A stretch of DNA of 64,000 bases from Acidobacteriota bacterium (GTDB lineage Bacteria > Acidobacteriota > Blastocatellia > Pyrinomonadales > Pyrinomonadaceae), in the NCBI GenBank assembly GCA_016700075.1, contig CP065000.1:372001-436000 (forward strand), written 5' to 3'. Below the pieces are notes generated by a model. The model ran no database searches, was not told the origin of the DNA, and saw only the letters and a list, made by a program, of their open reading frames with translations. A program made the position numbers and the translations under genes. Shown here piece after piece: positions 35,880-45,686 of this stretch. Every line of letters begins with the position of its first letter. Positions within the stretch are counted from its first letter, which is position 1.

Positions 35880-36881
35880 TTAAAGGCCTGCCTTGACGAT
35901 GTCGTGCAGGCGAATGATTCCCATGCAGATGTTTTCATTGTCGACGACCGGAAGGACCGATATTTGCGAAGGGCGATCCTCCATTACCTTCAACGCATCG
36001 AATGCCAGCATTTCAGACGACGCTGTGATCGGCGAATCGGTCATCATGTCAGAGGCTTTCAGGCCGCCTAGCCCTTTGTCACCGCTGCGTTCGATCGCCC
36101 GGCGAAGGTCGCCGTCAGTAACAATTCCGACAAGTTTGCCGTCATCAGAAACCACATTTACGGCGCCGAGCGCGTGATCCGAGATAGCCCGGACAACCTC
36201 CAGCCAGCCTGTTTCCAACCCAACATTCGGACTCTGATGCATCAGATCTGCGACCCGAAGTGTCAGACGTTTGCCGAGCCTTCCTGCGGGATGATTTGCA
36301 GCGAAATCTTCAGGCGTGAGGCCGCGTGCCCTCATCAGCGTCATCGCGAGGGCGTCGCCGATAGCAAGAGCGACCGTTGTTGACGCGGTTGGTGCGAGGT
36401 TCAAGGGACACGCTTCTTCGCTGACGACCGCGTCCAGGACAATGTCCGCGGATCGGGCAAGCGTAGAATCCATATTCCCGACGATCGCAATAAGTTCGGA
36501 ACCGCGTCGTTTCAATGCAGGGAGCAACGCCAGCAACTCCTCCGTCTCGCCCGAATTGCTGAGTGCGACCACGACATCGTCCGTTGCCACGACGCCGAGC
36601 CCGCCGTGCAATGCGTCAGAAGGATGTACATATACCGACATCGTGCCGGTGCTGGTCAGCGTTTGGGCGATCTTGTCTGCGATAATTCCCGATTTGCCGA
36701 CTCCGGTCACAATGACCTTGCCATGGCACTTAAGGATCGCTTCGAGTGCGGCCAAGATAGAAGCCGCATCGAGCCGGCCGCGAACGAGTTCGATCGCTTC
36801 CGCCTCGATGCGAAGTATCTCGGCAAATTCCTGCACGTGCGTTCGCTCGTCAAATGTTCTTGATGCCGCGGGCTCGTTCAT
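35880..36881 (-). CDS. kdsD: Arabinose-5-phosphate isomerase (KdsD/GutQ type)
   Basis: A 333-residue enzyme interconverting ribulose 5-phosphate and arabinose 5-phosphate, the first step to Kdo for lipopolysaccharide. SIS domain (about 35-175) with V-T-G-V-G-K-S-G, H-P-S-D-A-L-H-G-G-L-G and S-N-S-G-E-T-E-E; then A-A-N-H-P-A-G-R-L-G-K-R-L and two CBS domains (about 205-333). ATG at 36881 is chosen; a GTG 18 bases upstream also fits. It follows the alpha-2-macroglobulin gene by about 30 bases, so both may share a transcript. Ribulose 5-phosphate is also the product of Gnd. Confidence 0.93.
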   Translation of the reverse strand: MNEPAASRTFDERTHVQEFAEILRIEAEAIELVRGRLDAASILAALEAILKCHGKVIVTGVGKSGIIADKIAQTLTSTGTMSVYVHPSDALHGGLGVVATDDVVVALSNSGETEELLALLPALKRRGSELIAIVGNMDSTLARSADIVLDAVVSEEACPLNLAPTASTTVALAIGDALAMTLMRARGLTPEDFAANHPAGRLGKRLTLRVADLMHQSPNVGLETGWLEVVRAISDHALGAVNVVSDDGKLVGIVTDGDLRRAIERSGDKGLGGLKASDMMTDSPITASSEMLAFDALKVMEDRPSQISVLPVVDNENICMGIIRLHDIVKAGL

Positions 36882-36911
36882 CGTCGAACATTCTAACACA
36901 CGCTGGCGCCG

Positions 36912-39900
36912 CTATTCGACGTTCACGAAGTCCGTCCCCGATCTGCCAAAGGTCTCGGGGCTGTACATCTCTTCCGCTTTAGCCGGCGGTGCTACAAACC
37001 GTCCCGGCGTGGTCGCACGAGCGACGTAGGTATAGCTGTAAACACCTTCCCAGAGCAGCGATGCGAATGCCTCGGCACGCTCATCGCGGAAATTCTGATG
37101 TTCGAACCAATACTGCCGCCACCAGTAGGTGTTCCGTCCGATAGAAGGACTTCCGACCTCGATAACGCCGGTGTTGCCGCCTTTATCGCGAGGGATAGAC
37201 TCTGTAACCGCGAGCGATGGATTGAGTATCTCGAGTCCCGCGGGCAGATTATCGACAAGTGCGACGTGATAACGACGCGCCTGTGCGACCATCGTAAGAC
37301 GCACCCGAACTCGGGCTCCCGAACGTATCGTCCAGCTTCCGTCGGCATTCTGGCGAACATCATCTGCATTATCGACGGCCTCATATTTTCGAATGACGGT
37401 AAATCCGTAGTCCGCAGGATCAAGCTTGAGATTCTTCGGCGCGTATTGCATGCCGATGCGGTAATAGAGCCGCCCGGCCCCTTGCCGGTCGATGATCAGA
37501 TCCGAAGATCCGCCCTGCGCTACCAAGTAGCTCATCGGGATATTCAGTTGATTCGAATCGACCGAACGTCCCTTGAAGATCTGCTCTCCTGCATATGTCG
37601 AGCCAAGCCAAACGCGAGCCACGAAATCGGGCGTGACCTTTTCGAAAGCATTAAAATACTTGTCGAGTGCCAGCAGGATAAAAACATTCTCCTGCGTCGA
37701 GCCCCAATGGCCTTTTGTTCGGTTCGCAAGCAGGCCGCGGACAAGCTTGGGAATAAGATCGTCAACGGAGGCAGCATATGAAGCCTCCGCATTCTCACGC
37801 AGCTTGATCAATGCTTCGAGTAATACGCCGTCGGCACGCCTATTTGAGTGCATGACCAACCAGCCACCGTCGGAATACTGCGTGACGAAGTTCGCCGCCG
37901 CCGCGGTTTCCGTAGTGCGGTTGAGCAGGAATCGAACGCTCAATTCAACATCCTCGGTCGCGCCTTTATCTTTAGCCAACACTGAAAGCACCCAGCCGAG
38001 AGCCTCAAACGGCATCTTCTCAATGGTCGCTTCACTCAACAGTTTACGAGCCTTCGCCGCATCGCGGTCGCCCATCATGTCGCGGATGTATAGGGCATAA
38101 GCCGATATTGTCCATCGAACCTTCGGCGAGCTGCGATACCACTCATTGTTGAAGTACTTCTCAACATCGCGCAGATACGGCTTTGTGCGGTTGAGCATCT
38201 CGTCCGGTACCTTGTAGCCTTTTGATTTGGCCAATGCTAATGCGTGGGCGACATGCACCGTCAGGAACGGATACTCGTAGCGTTCGCGGTCCTTCTTCCA
38301 CAAACCGAAACTGCCGTCGCTGCGTTGTCGAGACTGCAATATCTCGATATCACGTTTGAACTGAGCCTCAAGCTGCTCGGCGGTCGGTGTTTCCTTTGCC
38401 TTGAACGCCTGCAGCACGTCGCGGAGTGCCGCGGTCGAGATCATCCTTGAAGCGATCTGCTCGGAACACGCATAAGGATACTTCGCGAGATAAATAAATG
38501 CGTCTGTCAGTTCCTGAAGCTGCGTCGAACTGGTCGTCACCTCAAGCCCGCCGAACTGCGGATAAACATCGCCCGGCGTTTGTACCGGCTGGAAGATCGC
38601 ACCGTTCTTGTCTGTCGTTCCGTATGTCGCAAACGCCTCGGTCGTCGCCGGCGTCCATACCGGAAGCGATATCTCAGCCGCGTCGGAATGCTTGCCGCTG
38701 GTGACGGCGAATTGAAATCGTGCTGTTCCCGCTTTGATAGTTGATGCAGGGAAACGCAGCTCTTCACGACTATTCGCTTTTACGACAACGCGTTTTCCGG
38801 CCGTCTGTACCGCATCGCTTCTGTCAGTGAAAGCAGCGTTCGATGCGCGAACCGCGACATCCACGGCCATATCCTGATCGGTCTGATTTTGGATAACGAC
38901 AGGAAGTTCTATGCGGTCGCCGAAGTTCATGAATCGCGATGCCGAGGGCCGCACCATCAGCGGCTTGCGGGCCGTGATGTTCGATTCGGTCTTGCCGAAA
39001 CGCTTGCCCTGATCTACCGAAACCGCTGTGATGCGATAGCGCGTCAGATTGTCGGGAAGCTTCACGTTCACAACGGCACGGCCGTTAGAATCGGTCTTGA
39101 CCGACGGGGCAAACAGGGCGAGTGCATCGAAATTCTGACGAAGCTCAATAGCTTCCTCACCGGAACTTTGGCCATCGAGTGACATTTCAGAGCGCTTCAT
39201 TCTGGCGTCATCTCTCATCTCTGCTGCCATCGGCGGCGCGGCCGCCGCAACGCCTCGGCCTGCACCCGTATTTGCAGATTCGGCAAGTGCTTGAGCTGCT
39301 ATGTCCTTCGGATTTCCCAGCAGAATGTAACCTCTCGAACGGAAGTCGTTAACACCCTCGCCTCGGGCCGTGTAAAAAACTGACACCGGATCGGCAACGG
39401 TGTATCGCGTTAGCGCCAGCACACTCTCGTCCACTACTACAACAGCAACCTCGCTGTTTGCGACCGGTTCGCCGCGGTGATCGGTGACGGCGACGTTCAG
39501 CTTTGTCTCGCCGCCGGGCGTGAGCGTTTTGTCAACGGGATCAGCGGTAACCCTGAGCTTTCGCGAAGCGGTAGAGACGGAAAGATCCAAGCCGCCCGAA
39601 GCGAATGCCGGCCGCCGCGGCAGCTTGTCGTCGGGCTCGCCGGCGTCTGTCATTCGCGGTGCTGAGCCGGTCAGGTCCACTTGCGCGTGGATGTTCGGCA
39701 GATAGCGTTCTTCGATAGGAATACGGAGCGTGATCGACGAATCCTTAATCGTGAACCTCTCGGTCTTAACAATTCCGTCGCGGCGAAGCGTCAACACGCC
39801 CTCGGCAGGTGCGAACGGAGCAATGACGAGCAATTCTGCCGTCTCGCCGGGTGCAAATTCCTTCTTCGAGGGAATAATTTCGACCTCTTCCTGCTCGACC

Positions 39901-42900
39901 TCGCGTTTCGGCGGCGTCTTGCCGCCGGGAACCCAGATCGTGAATTCGCTCTGGTTGAAACGCTCGCGGTCGTCCATAACGGTCGCCGTTATCGTGTAAC
40001 GTCCACCGGCTTTCGCCACAAACTCACATTTCGAAGGCGTCTGCGAAGACCTAATATTGCAGGTCTGATCATCGACCGTCACTTCCTTCCACGAACCCGC
40101 GTCAAAACGCCAGTCCTTCAGCACCGCTTTGATCTCGACATCGCAATTCTCGACGAGGTTACCGTCGATATCCGCAACGATAGATTCGATGATCATCTTT
40201 TCGCCCTTTGGGACGAAAGTTCGCTGCGTTTTGATGCCGACATAGAGCGACGCGGGATGCACGAGCAGCGAGGTTGAGCTCGCCCAGGTCTGACGATTGA
40301 CGTCCTGGACCGAAGCATTTGCCGTGATGGCGTATGGCCGCGGCGGTTTAACAGAATCAAAGTCAACCTTGAGAATGTGCTTGCCCGAAGCGTCCGTTAC
40401 GCCTTTGAAACTCTGCGAGGAACCGCCGCCAAAACCGGGCCGCCCAAAACCTCCGCGGTCGTACATTCTCCACCATGGTATCCACGTTCCGAATATGAAA
40501 TCGTCACGATTCGGCGGTGTATAGTTGGTCGCGGTCGCGGTAACGACCCAATTCGTGTCAGCATTTGCCAGCGGGCCGCCGGCGTAATATTTCGCCTCGA
40601 CGGAAAGCATGGCGTTCGCGCCGACAAAATGCGGAGCTTCGGTTTCCACCTTTGCAGACACTTCAAATTCGGGGCGTCGAAACTCTTGTATCTGGAACTG
40701 GTGCGACGTGCTGCTGCCGCCGTATTTTGTTGTTGCGATCAGATCGATCCGTGCGTTACCCAGATTCGCATTGTCAGGCAGTTTGAACTTCAGATCGAAC
40801 GCTCCAAAGGCGTTGAGATTGCCCTCGCCTTTGGCGATCTCGTTATTTCTCGGATCCTTGACCGACCAAGAGAATCCCGATACTGCATCGCCCAGGCCCT
40901 GCACGTCACCAAATTTTCCGCCCGTGATAAGTCGGATATAGCCTTTGACAGCAACCTCTTCTTTCGGCTTGTAAATTCGCCTGTCGTCGAAAACGAACCA
41001 TCGGAGCGAGTCGGATTCGGAACGCTTGTACCAGGTTCCCGTGTCTTGCCAATAGTAATCAGCGTTTTCCGGCAGGAACGCTACGTCTTTGCCTTTGCGT
41101 GCAACCAAATAGTTCTGGCCCTTGCTTGCCGCGGTTGTAGGCAGCGGCAGCCGCAGTATTCCATTCTCTCCGGTTCTGTCGGTTTGAGATGTTTCGATGG
41201 TCTCGGTCGATACGCGGTTTCCCTGCTCATCGGCGGCGGCAAATTCGTCGGCCTGGCTGCTGCCCCAGCTTGTCAGCCAGTTCCAAGCACGCGTCAGATA
41301 ACCGGGCTCTTCGGGCTGAGCCGACGTGTCAAAGGAAAATGCAGCTTTGTCAGGGCCGATACTCAGATCAACGCCCGTGATCGGTTTGCCGGTCTTTAGC
41401 TCCGTCACAAAAGCGACGAGCTCTTGGCTGTCAACAAAAGCGTCGAGCCCGATCTGCGTCGCCTGTATCCATTTCACAATACGCGTTCGGTCGTATTGAT
41501 CGCGTTTTACTGTCGGCTCAATGTCGACGATGACATTACCAAATCCGCCATCGAGCGCCGACGTGAGTTCGATGTTCGTTTCGACCATCTCGTCGGGTTT
41601 TGCAGCGATCGGGATGACCTTGTCGAAAACCAACCGGCCCGGCATCGCAGGTTTGCGGCCGTCGTCATAATTCATGTATCGGACATACTGCTGAAACGCT
41701 TGCCAATCGTCGGGCCCGACCTTGTACATCCGCACCTTTGCATTACGGTGATTGGTCGAATAGATAGAAAAGCCGGGCTTTCCGAACGGATCGACAACAA
41801 GCATCTGCTGCCCTTGGGCAAACATAACCGCCTCGGCAGAGCCGATATTTATCGTTGCAGACGCCGGAGTGCCCAGCTCTTGTCCGTAGATGTCGGCGAG
41901 AGTGCCGTCAACTGTGATCCTGTAAGCGGTCTTCCCTTTCTTCGTGCCCTGGATGTAAATGTAATTTCCGGACGGATAGATATTCGCGTCTTCGATCGCG
42001 GGCTCGATCTTCACCAATTTCTTGTCGAATTTAGAAGGATCGATAGAGTTCGAGAATTGTATTTGCCACTGCTCAAAGGGCGAGCAGCTGCGATCATTGC
42101 TCCATCCGCATTGTGCCCGGACGAATTTCATCGGTCCGAATGTCCTGAAGCCGAAAGACTGCGGTGCACTGGTCGTCAGCGACCCCTCGGCCGAAGGTGT
42201 TCCCTTCTCGATAACGACAGATATCTGTGAATCGCCGGGCAATGCGTTTTCCGTTGAACCGTCAGCATTCACAGCACGAAACGCCAGCCAGCGGCCCGAA
42301 TGGGCCTGCTTGCTGTAATATGAGACCGTGCTGTCAGCGTCGATCTCAGCCTGTGCAGCAAGGCGTAGTGCCAGTCGCTTTCCGCCGCCCGTTGCATTGA
42401 TCATTCTGAGAACCGCTTCAGGATTGATCGCCTGATCAAATGCCGCGAACATAAGCACGTTTCGACGAGTCGTCCCGCCGTTCGGAAACATTTGAATCGC
42501 TTTCGGCGGCGGCGTGGTGAATGTCCACGAGAAGTCCTTTTGCAGAACCTGTCCTGTTGCAGACTTGGTTCCGGCCGGAACGCGTGCCGTGAATTTCGTA
42601 GCCATCGGGAAACGCTTGTCCGTATCGAACATCAGCGTCCGCGTGCCGAGCCAACGCCACCTTCCCTCGACCTGCGGCGAGATCTCAACCGGCGCATATT
42701 TCGCTGCTTCATCCTGCGAAGTGACTGCCACCATCGGCTGCGAGAATGTGATCGAAAGGTCCGGAGCGAGCGAAACTTCGCCTTCAGGCGAGAAACGTAC
42801 AACTTCGAGAGTCTTCCCATCGCCCCGCACGGGACGCGTCGGCGCATCTCCATCGGCAGGAAACTTGACCGGCACCTTTTCGCCGGTTTTCGGCGCAGGC

Positions 42901-43205
42901 AATGTTCCGGCGCGTTTCTGAAAGTCCGACGTGTCATCCCGATCCTGTTTGATCGCGGGAAGCCTGCCGAGCAGGCCCGACGTTTGACCATCAGACAGTG
43001 GATCAGTAGCAGCAGGCGTCTGAACGGTGCGTGGTTCGGGCGAATCGACGCCTTCGCTTAGCCTGAACGTCAGGCCGCCAGAGGTATTTTGCAGGATCTC
43101 ATCCATGGTCTTGCCCGACGTGCGTCCTTGGGCGATCGATGCCATCGGAGCAATGTGGCCGATATAAATTGCGACAAAAAGCAGATAGGAAATTGTCTTT
43201 TTCAT
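36912..43205 (-). CDS. Bacterial alpha-2-macroglobulin with thioester
   Basis: A 2097-residue periplasmic protease trap. The signal peptide (about 1-26, I-A-Q end) has no lipobox cysteine, unlike E. coli YfhM, so it is probably soluble. A string of macroglobulin beta domains begins near residue 130 (V-V-R-F-S-P-E-G-E-V). The MG10/A2M core and complement-like helical thioester domain lie in the last third. The thioester motif is C1580-S-E-Q1583 in P-Y-A-C-S-E-Q (usually C-L-E-Q). A Gly-rich/aromatic insertion (G-G-F-G-R-P-G-F-G-G-G) lies near 900. On cleavage of its bait region such a protein binds invading proteases. A PBP1C partner is not present nearby. Confidence 0.94.
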   Translation of the reverse strand: MKKTISYLLFVAIYIGHIAPMASIAQGRTSGKTMDEILQNTSGGLTFRLSEGVDSPEPRTVQTPAATDPLSDGQTSGLLGRLPAIKQDRDDTSDFQKRAGTLPAPKTGEKVPVKFPADGDAPTRPVRGDGKTLEVVRFSPEGEVSLAPDLSITFSQPMVAVTSQDEAAKYAPVEISPQVEGRWRWLGTRTLMFDTDKRFPMATKFTARVPAGTKSATGQVLQKDFSWTFTTPPPKAIQMFPNGGTTRRNVLMFAAFDQAINPEAVLRMINATGGGKRLALRLAAQAEIDADSTVSYYSKQAHSGRWLAFRAVNADGSTENALPGDSQISVVIEKGTPSAEGSLTTSAPQSFGFRTFGPMKFVRAQCGWSNDRSCSPFEQWQIQFSNSIDPSKFDKKLVKIEPAIEDANIYPSGNYIYIQGTKKGKTAYRITVDGTLADIYGQELGTPASATINIGSAEAVMFAQGQQMLVVDPFGKPGFSIYSTNHRNAKVRMYKVGPDDWQAFQQYVRYMNYDDGRKPAMPGRLVFDKVIPIAAKPDEMVETNIELTSALDGGFGNVIVDIEPTVKRDQYDRTRIVKWIQATQIGLDAFVDSQELVAFVTELKTGKPITGVDLSIGPDKAAFSFDTSAQPEEPGYLTRAWNWLTSWGSSQADEFAAADEQGNRVSTETIETSQTDRTGENGILRLPLPTTAASKGQNYLVARKGKDVAFLPENADYYWQDTGTWYKRSESDSLRWFVFDDRRIYKPKEEVAVKGYIRLITGGKFGDVQGLGDAVSGFSWSVKDPRNNEIAKGEGNLNAFGAFDLKFKLPDNANLGNARIDLIATTKYGGSSTSHQFQIQEFRRPEFEVSAKVETEAPHFVGANAMLSVEAKYYAGGPLANADTNWVVTATATNYTPPNRDDFIFGTWIPWWRMYDRGGFGRPGFGGGSSQSFKGVTDASGKHILKVDFDSVKPPRPYAITANASVQDVNRQTWASSTSLLVHPASLYVGIKTQRTFVPKGEKMIIESIVADIDGNLVENCDVEIKAVLKDWRFDAGSWKEVTVDDQTCNIRSSQTPSKCEFVAKAGGRYTITATVMDDRERFNQSEFTIWVPGGKTPPKREVEQEEVEIIPSKKEFAPGETAELLVIAPFAPAEGVLTLRRDGIVKTERFTIKDSSITLRIPIEERYLPNIHAQVDLTGSAPRMTDAGEPDDKLPRRPAFASGGLDLSVSTASRKLRVTADPVDKTLTPGGETKLNVAVTDHRGEPVANSEVAVVVVDESVLALTRYTVADPVSVFYTARGEGVNDFRSRGYILLGNPKDIAAQALAESANTGAGRGVAAAAPPMAAEMRDDARMKRSEMSLDGQSSGEEAIELRQNFDALALFAPSVKTDSNGRAVVNVKLPDNLTRYRITAVSVDQGKRFGKTESNITARKPLMVRPSASRFMNFGDRIELPVVIQNQTDQDMAVDVAVRASNAAFTDRSDAVQTAGKRVVVKANSREELRFPASTIKAGTARFQFAVTSGKHSDAAEISLPVWTPATTEAFATYGTTDKNGAIFQPVQTPGDVYPQFGGLEVTTSSTQLQELTDAFIYLAKYPYACSEQIASRMISTAALRDVLQAFKAKETPTAEQLEAQFKRDIEILQSRQRSDGSFGLWKKDRERYEYPFLTVHVAHALALAKSKGYKVPDEMLNRTKPYLRDVEKYFNNEWYRSSPKVRWTISAYALYIRDMMGDRDAAKARKLLSEATIEKMPFEALGWVLSVLAKDKGATEDVELSVRFLLNRTTETAAAANFVTQYSDGGWLVMHSNRRADGVLLEALIKLRENAEASYAASVDDLIPKLVRGLLANRTKGHWGSTQENVFILLALDKYFNAFEKVTPDFVARVWLGSTYAGEQIFKGRSVDSNQLNIPMSYLVAQGGSSDLIIDRQGAGRLYYRIGMQYAPKNLKLDPADYGFTVIRKYEAVDNADDVRQNADGSWTIRSGARVRVRLTMVAQARRYHVALVDNLPAGLEILNPSLAVTESIPRDKGGNTGVIEVGSPSIGRNTYWWRQYWFEHQNFRDERAEAFASLLWEGVYSYTYVARATTPGRFVAPPAKAEEMYSPETFGRSGTDFVNVE

Positions 43206-43292
43206 TATGACGAACTCTCAACGAAATATTAGTTGAACGGGCCAAGGCCCCGCTCTCAAAGGTTAGAACGCCTAACAATGAAACTTCTTGCG

Positions 43293-44645
43293 TCAAAAGT
43301 CTTCAAGGATACACAGCGCCGCTTCCATGCCGCCCTGTGTGATATTCACCAGTGAGCCGCCGCCCAGCCGTACCATCGCTCCGTCAACATCACCATTGAA
43401 AAGATATGGATCAAGGTCGACATTCAGGCTTTCGATGGCAGCAGTCCCGTCCGCGTAGATCGGAATATCGGTACGTTCGACAGCTACGCGTTCCTGCACG
43501 ATGAAGTGATCGTTCAGTGCGGATTCGATCGCAGTATCCCATTCGGCAGCGTCGGATTCCCAGCCGAAACTTATGCCGTGGCCGCCGTAATCGTCGTTGG
43601 GCTTCAGAATGAACCTTTCGCGATACCCTCTGATCAGATCAAGGAGCGCGACACGGCCGCCTCGATATGTGGTCGAAACGTCCGCCAGACGGCGCGTCCA
43701 GGGAATATGCTTCGCAATTGTCTCTCGTTGTTCCGATGTAAAAAGATGGGCAAAACGATCATCGGTAAGAATGGCAAATCCCGACTTTTTGTGCGGGATC
43801 TTCGAACGGAAGGAGTTGATCATACAGACGCTGCCGCTGTTCAGAGCGTCAAAAAGAGCATGGCCGTCGCGGAATTTTTCGAGAAACTCGTGAATTATGA
43901 TGCGTTTGAAAAAAACATCAACAGTGCGGCCGCGGGCTGATAGCACCTCGTCCGAATAATCCATTTCTCGCGGATCGCAGATAAAAGCCGACATTCCTTT
44001 CGACTCGAAATGTGCCGCAAGCAGATGAAACTCAGCCTCTGTGTCCACACCCTCCCAATCTACAATGGCGACTGTTGGACTGCTTTCCTGACCGCCGAAT
44101 TCGCGATATGCACTTTCGACAGCGGTTGAGAGGCTCTCAAGAGGATCGGGAAAATAGTGCGGAACCTCGCTCAGAAATCTTTCGACAGTAGATATCGACC
44201 GAACGAGCTTCGCAAGCGAACGTTGGTCGCCTATGCCCGCCGGGTTTTCAGCATTATATTCAAGAAAAGCGAAGCCGTCGGCAGAAAGGAACGTATCGAG
44301 TCGGCTGTTGACCGAAACTGCTTCATAACCCGGGTGGAGACGGGCCCATTTTTCCTCGTCCTCGGTAAGCCCTAGCTCTGCAAGGATCTCGGGGTCGGCG
44401 AGTGCCGCTTCGGTCATTCGGTTAAACGCGCCAAAGACGGATCTTGCCGCCTTTTGGATCTCAACGTATCGCGAAGCTTCGAGAAAATAAGGACGCAGGA
44501 ACGGCGCGATCGGACGGTCGCCGTGCATTATGCCGAGATCACGCTGCATCTCGGTCAGCTCGTCGTGAAATGCCGCATCGTTTCCGTGCTCTCGAAGAAG
44601 CGACGCGTCAAGTTCAGCGACAAGTTCTCGCATTTTCTCTCTCAT
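43293..44645 (-). CDS. Circularly permuted ATP-grasp protein
   Basis: A 450-residue cytosolic protein of the circularly permuted (type 2) ATP-grasp group. Near the C-terminus it has the ATP-binding lysine/glycine loop F-I-L-K-P-N-D-D-Y-G-G-H-G-I (about 345-358) and an F-I-V-Q-E-R strand (about 384-389). An earlier segment E-Y-N-A-E-N-P-A-G-I (about 129-138) looks like the metal-binding part. ATP-grasp enzymes form amide or peptide bonds between a carboxylate and an amine; the substrate here is unknown. Divergent from pspA. A second, differently folded ATP-grasp gene lies at 47784. Confidence 0.85.
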   Translation of the reverse strand: MREKMRELVAELDASLLREHGNDAAFHDELTEMQRDLGIMHGDRPIAPFLRPYFLEASRYVEIQKAARSVFGAFNRMTEAALADPEILAELGLTEDEEKWARLHPGYEAVSVNSRLDTFLSADGFAFLEYNAENPAGIGDQRSLAKLVRSISTVERFLSEVPHYFPDPLESLSTAVESAYREFGGQESSPTVAIVDWEGVDTEAEFHLLAAHFESKGMSAFICDPREMDYSDEVLSARGRTVDVFFKRIIIHEFLEKFRDGHALFDALNSGSVCMINSFRSKIPHKKSGFAILTDDRFAHLFTSEQRETIAKHIPWTRRLADVSTTYRGGRVALLDLIRGYRERFILKPNDDYGGHGISFGWESDAAEWDTAIESALNDHFIVQERVAVERTDIPIYADGTAAIESLNVDLDPYLFNGDVDGAMVRLGGGSLVNITQGGMEAALCILEDF

Positions 44646-44861
44646 TTTATTTGTTTCAAAAGGTGCACTTATTAATTTTAATTTATCGCACTATACGCCT
44701 CAAACAAATCCTTCTTTTACGGCACGCGTCCCTCGAAATGCTTCAATTATGCGATTTTCCTGATATACTTAGTCAGTTCTTGCAACTTTGCCGCACAGCG
44801 TCTCGTAGAGATTCTGGTGGTACGATGATGTTCAAACCACATTTAGAGGAGCGAAATAGAA

Positions 44862-45641
44862 ATGGGATTGTGGCAACGAATTAAGAGGGTCTTCAGGGCC
44901 GGCACAGGAGCCGCTCTCGATAAGATCGAAAATCCGGAACTCGTCCTCCAACAGACGATCCGCGACATGCGGGATCGGGTGCCCGAATTGAACAATTCAG
45001 TGGCACAGGTGATGGCGACGGAACGCCTGCTTCAGAAGAATCAGGAGAATCTCGAAAAGCAGGTCGTCGACCTGGACTCGAAGATCAAGGCCTCGGTCAA
45101 GATGGGCCGCGACGACATCGCGACCGCGTACATTGGCCAACTTCAGCAGGCACAGCTTGACCTTGAACGCACATCTGCACAGCTTGAACTCGCATCTTCA
45201 GCCAGCAAGAACGCATTGAAGGCACGCGACAATTACGTGCTGAACATGAAGAAGAAAAGCGCCGAGGCGATGCAGCTCATCAGCGCCGCCAAGCAGGCGA
45301 AGCTGCAAGAGCAGCTCGCCCAGACGATGGACAGCTTCAACATCGGCGACGACGCATCCACATTCAACGAGATGCGCGAAAAGATCGAACGCCGCGTTGC
45401 TGCCGCCGAAGCGAAACTCCAGCTTGGCACTTCATCGGTCGATAATCAGATGGCAGACATCGAGCGTGAAGCCATGGATATTCAGCTGCAGGACAAGCTT
45501 CTGTCGTATAAGCAGCAAATGGGGCTGCTGGGCGAGGCGAAGCCTGTCGGCCAGATCGAAGCAGGGTCTGACGCGACCGAGGCTGAGGTCGTTGAGCCTG
45601 CAATTGAAATCGAGGACGAGGAATCCGGACACGCGGCCTGA
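44862..45641 (+). CDS. pspA: PspA/IM30 family membrane-stress protein
   Basis: A 259-residue protein of the ESCRT-III-like PspA/Vipp1 family. It starts G-L-W-Q-R-I-K-R-V-F-R-A, the amphipathic helix that senses membranes, then D-K-I-E-N-P-E-L-V-L and a long coiled coil (about 25-210). The C-terminal 40 residues are acidic. It forms rods or rings that repair or stabilise the inner membrane. GAGGAG precedes the ATG. Followed after 45 bases by a membrane coiled-coil gene. The 215-base upstream region is AT-rich, with a possible TATACT box near 44764. Confidence 0.93.
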   Translation: MGLWQRIKRVFRAGTGAALDKIENPELVLQQTIRDMRDRVPELNNSVAQVMATERLLQKNQENLEKQVVDLDSKIKASVKMGRDDIATAYIGQLQQAQLDLERTSAQLELASSASKNALKARDNYVLNMKKKSAEAMQLISAAKQAKLQEQLAQTMDSFNIGDDASTFNEMREKIERRVAAAEAKLQLGTSSVDNQMADIEREAMDIQLQDKLLSYKQQMGLLGEAKPVGQIEAGSDATEAEVVEPAIEIEDEESGHAA

Positions 45642-45686
45642 ATTTCGCCGTAAACATTCATCACGAACGACGCATCTAAACTGTTT

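Noticed and set aside
36316..37029. Long open frame antisense to kdsD and the alpha-2-macroglobulin gene
   Set aside because: It shadows two clearly homologous genes on the other strand and has no recognisable domain; likewise the frames at 5700-6569, 32308-33174 and 40377-41399.
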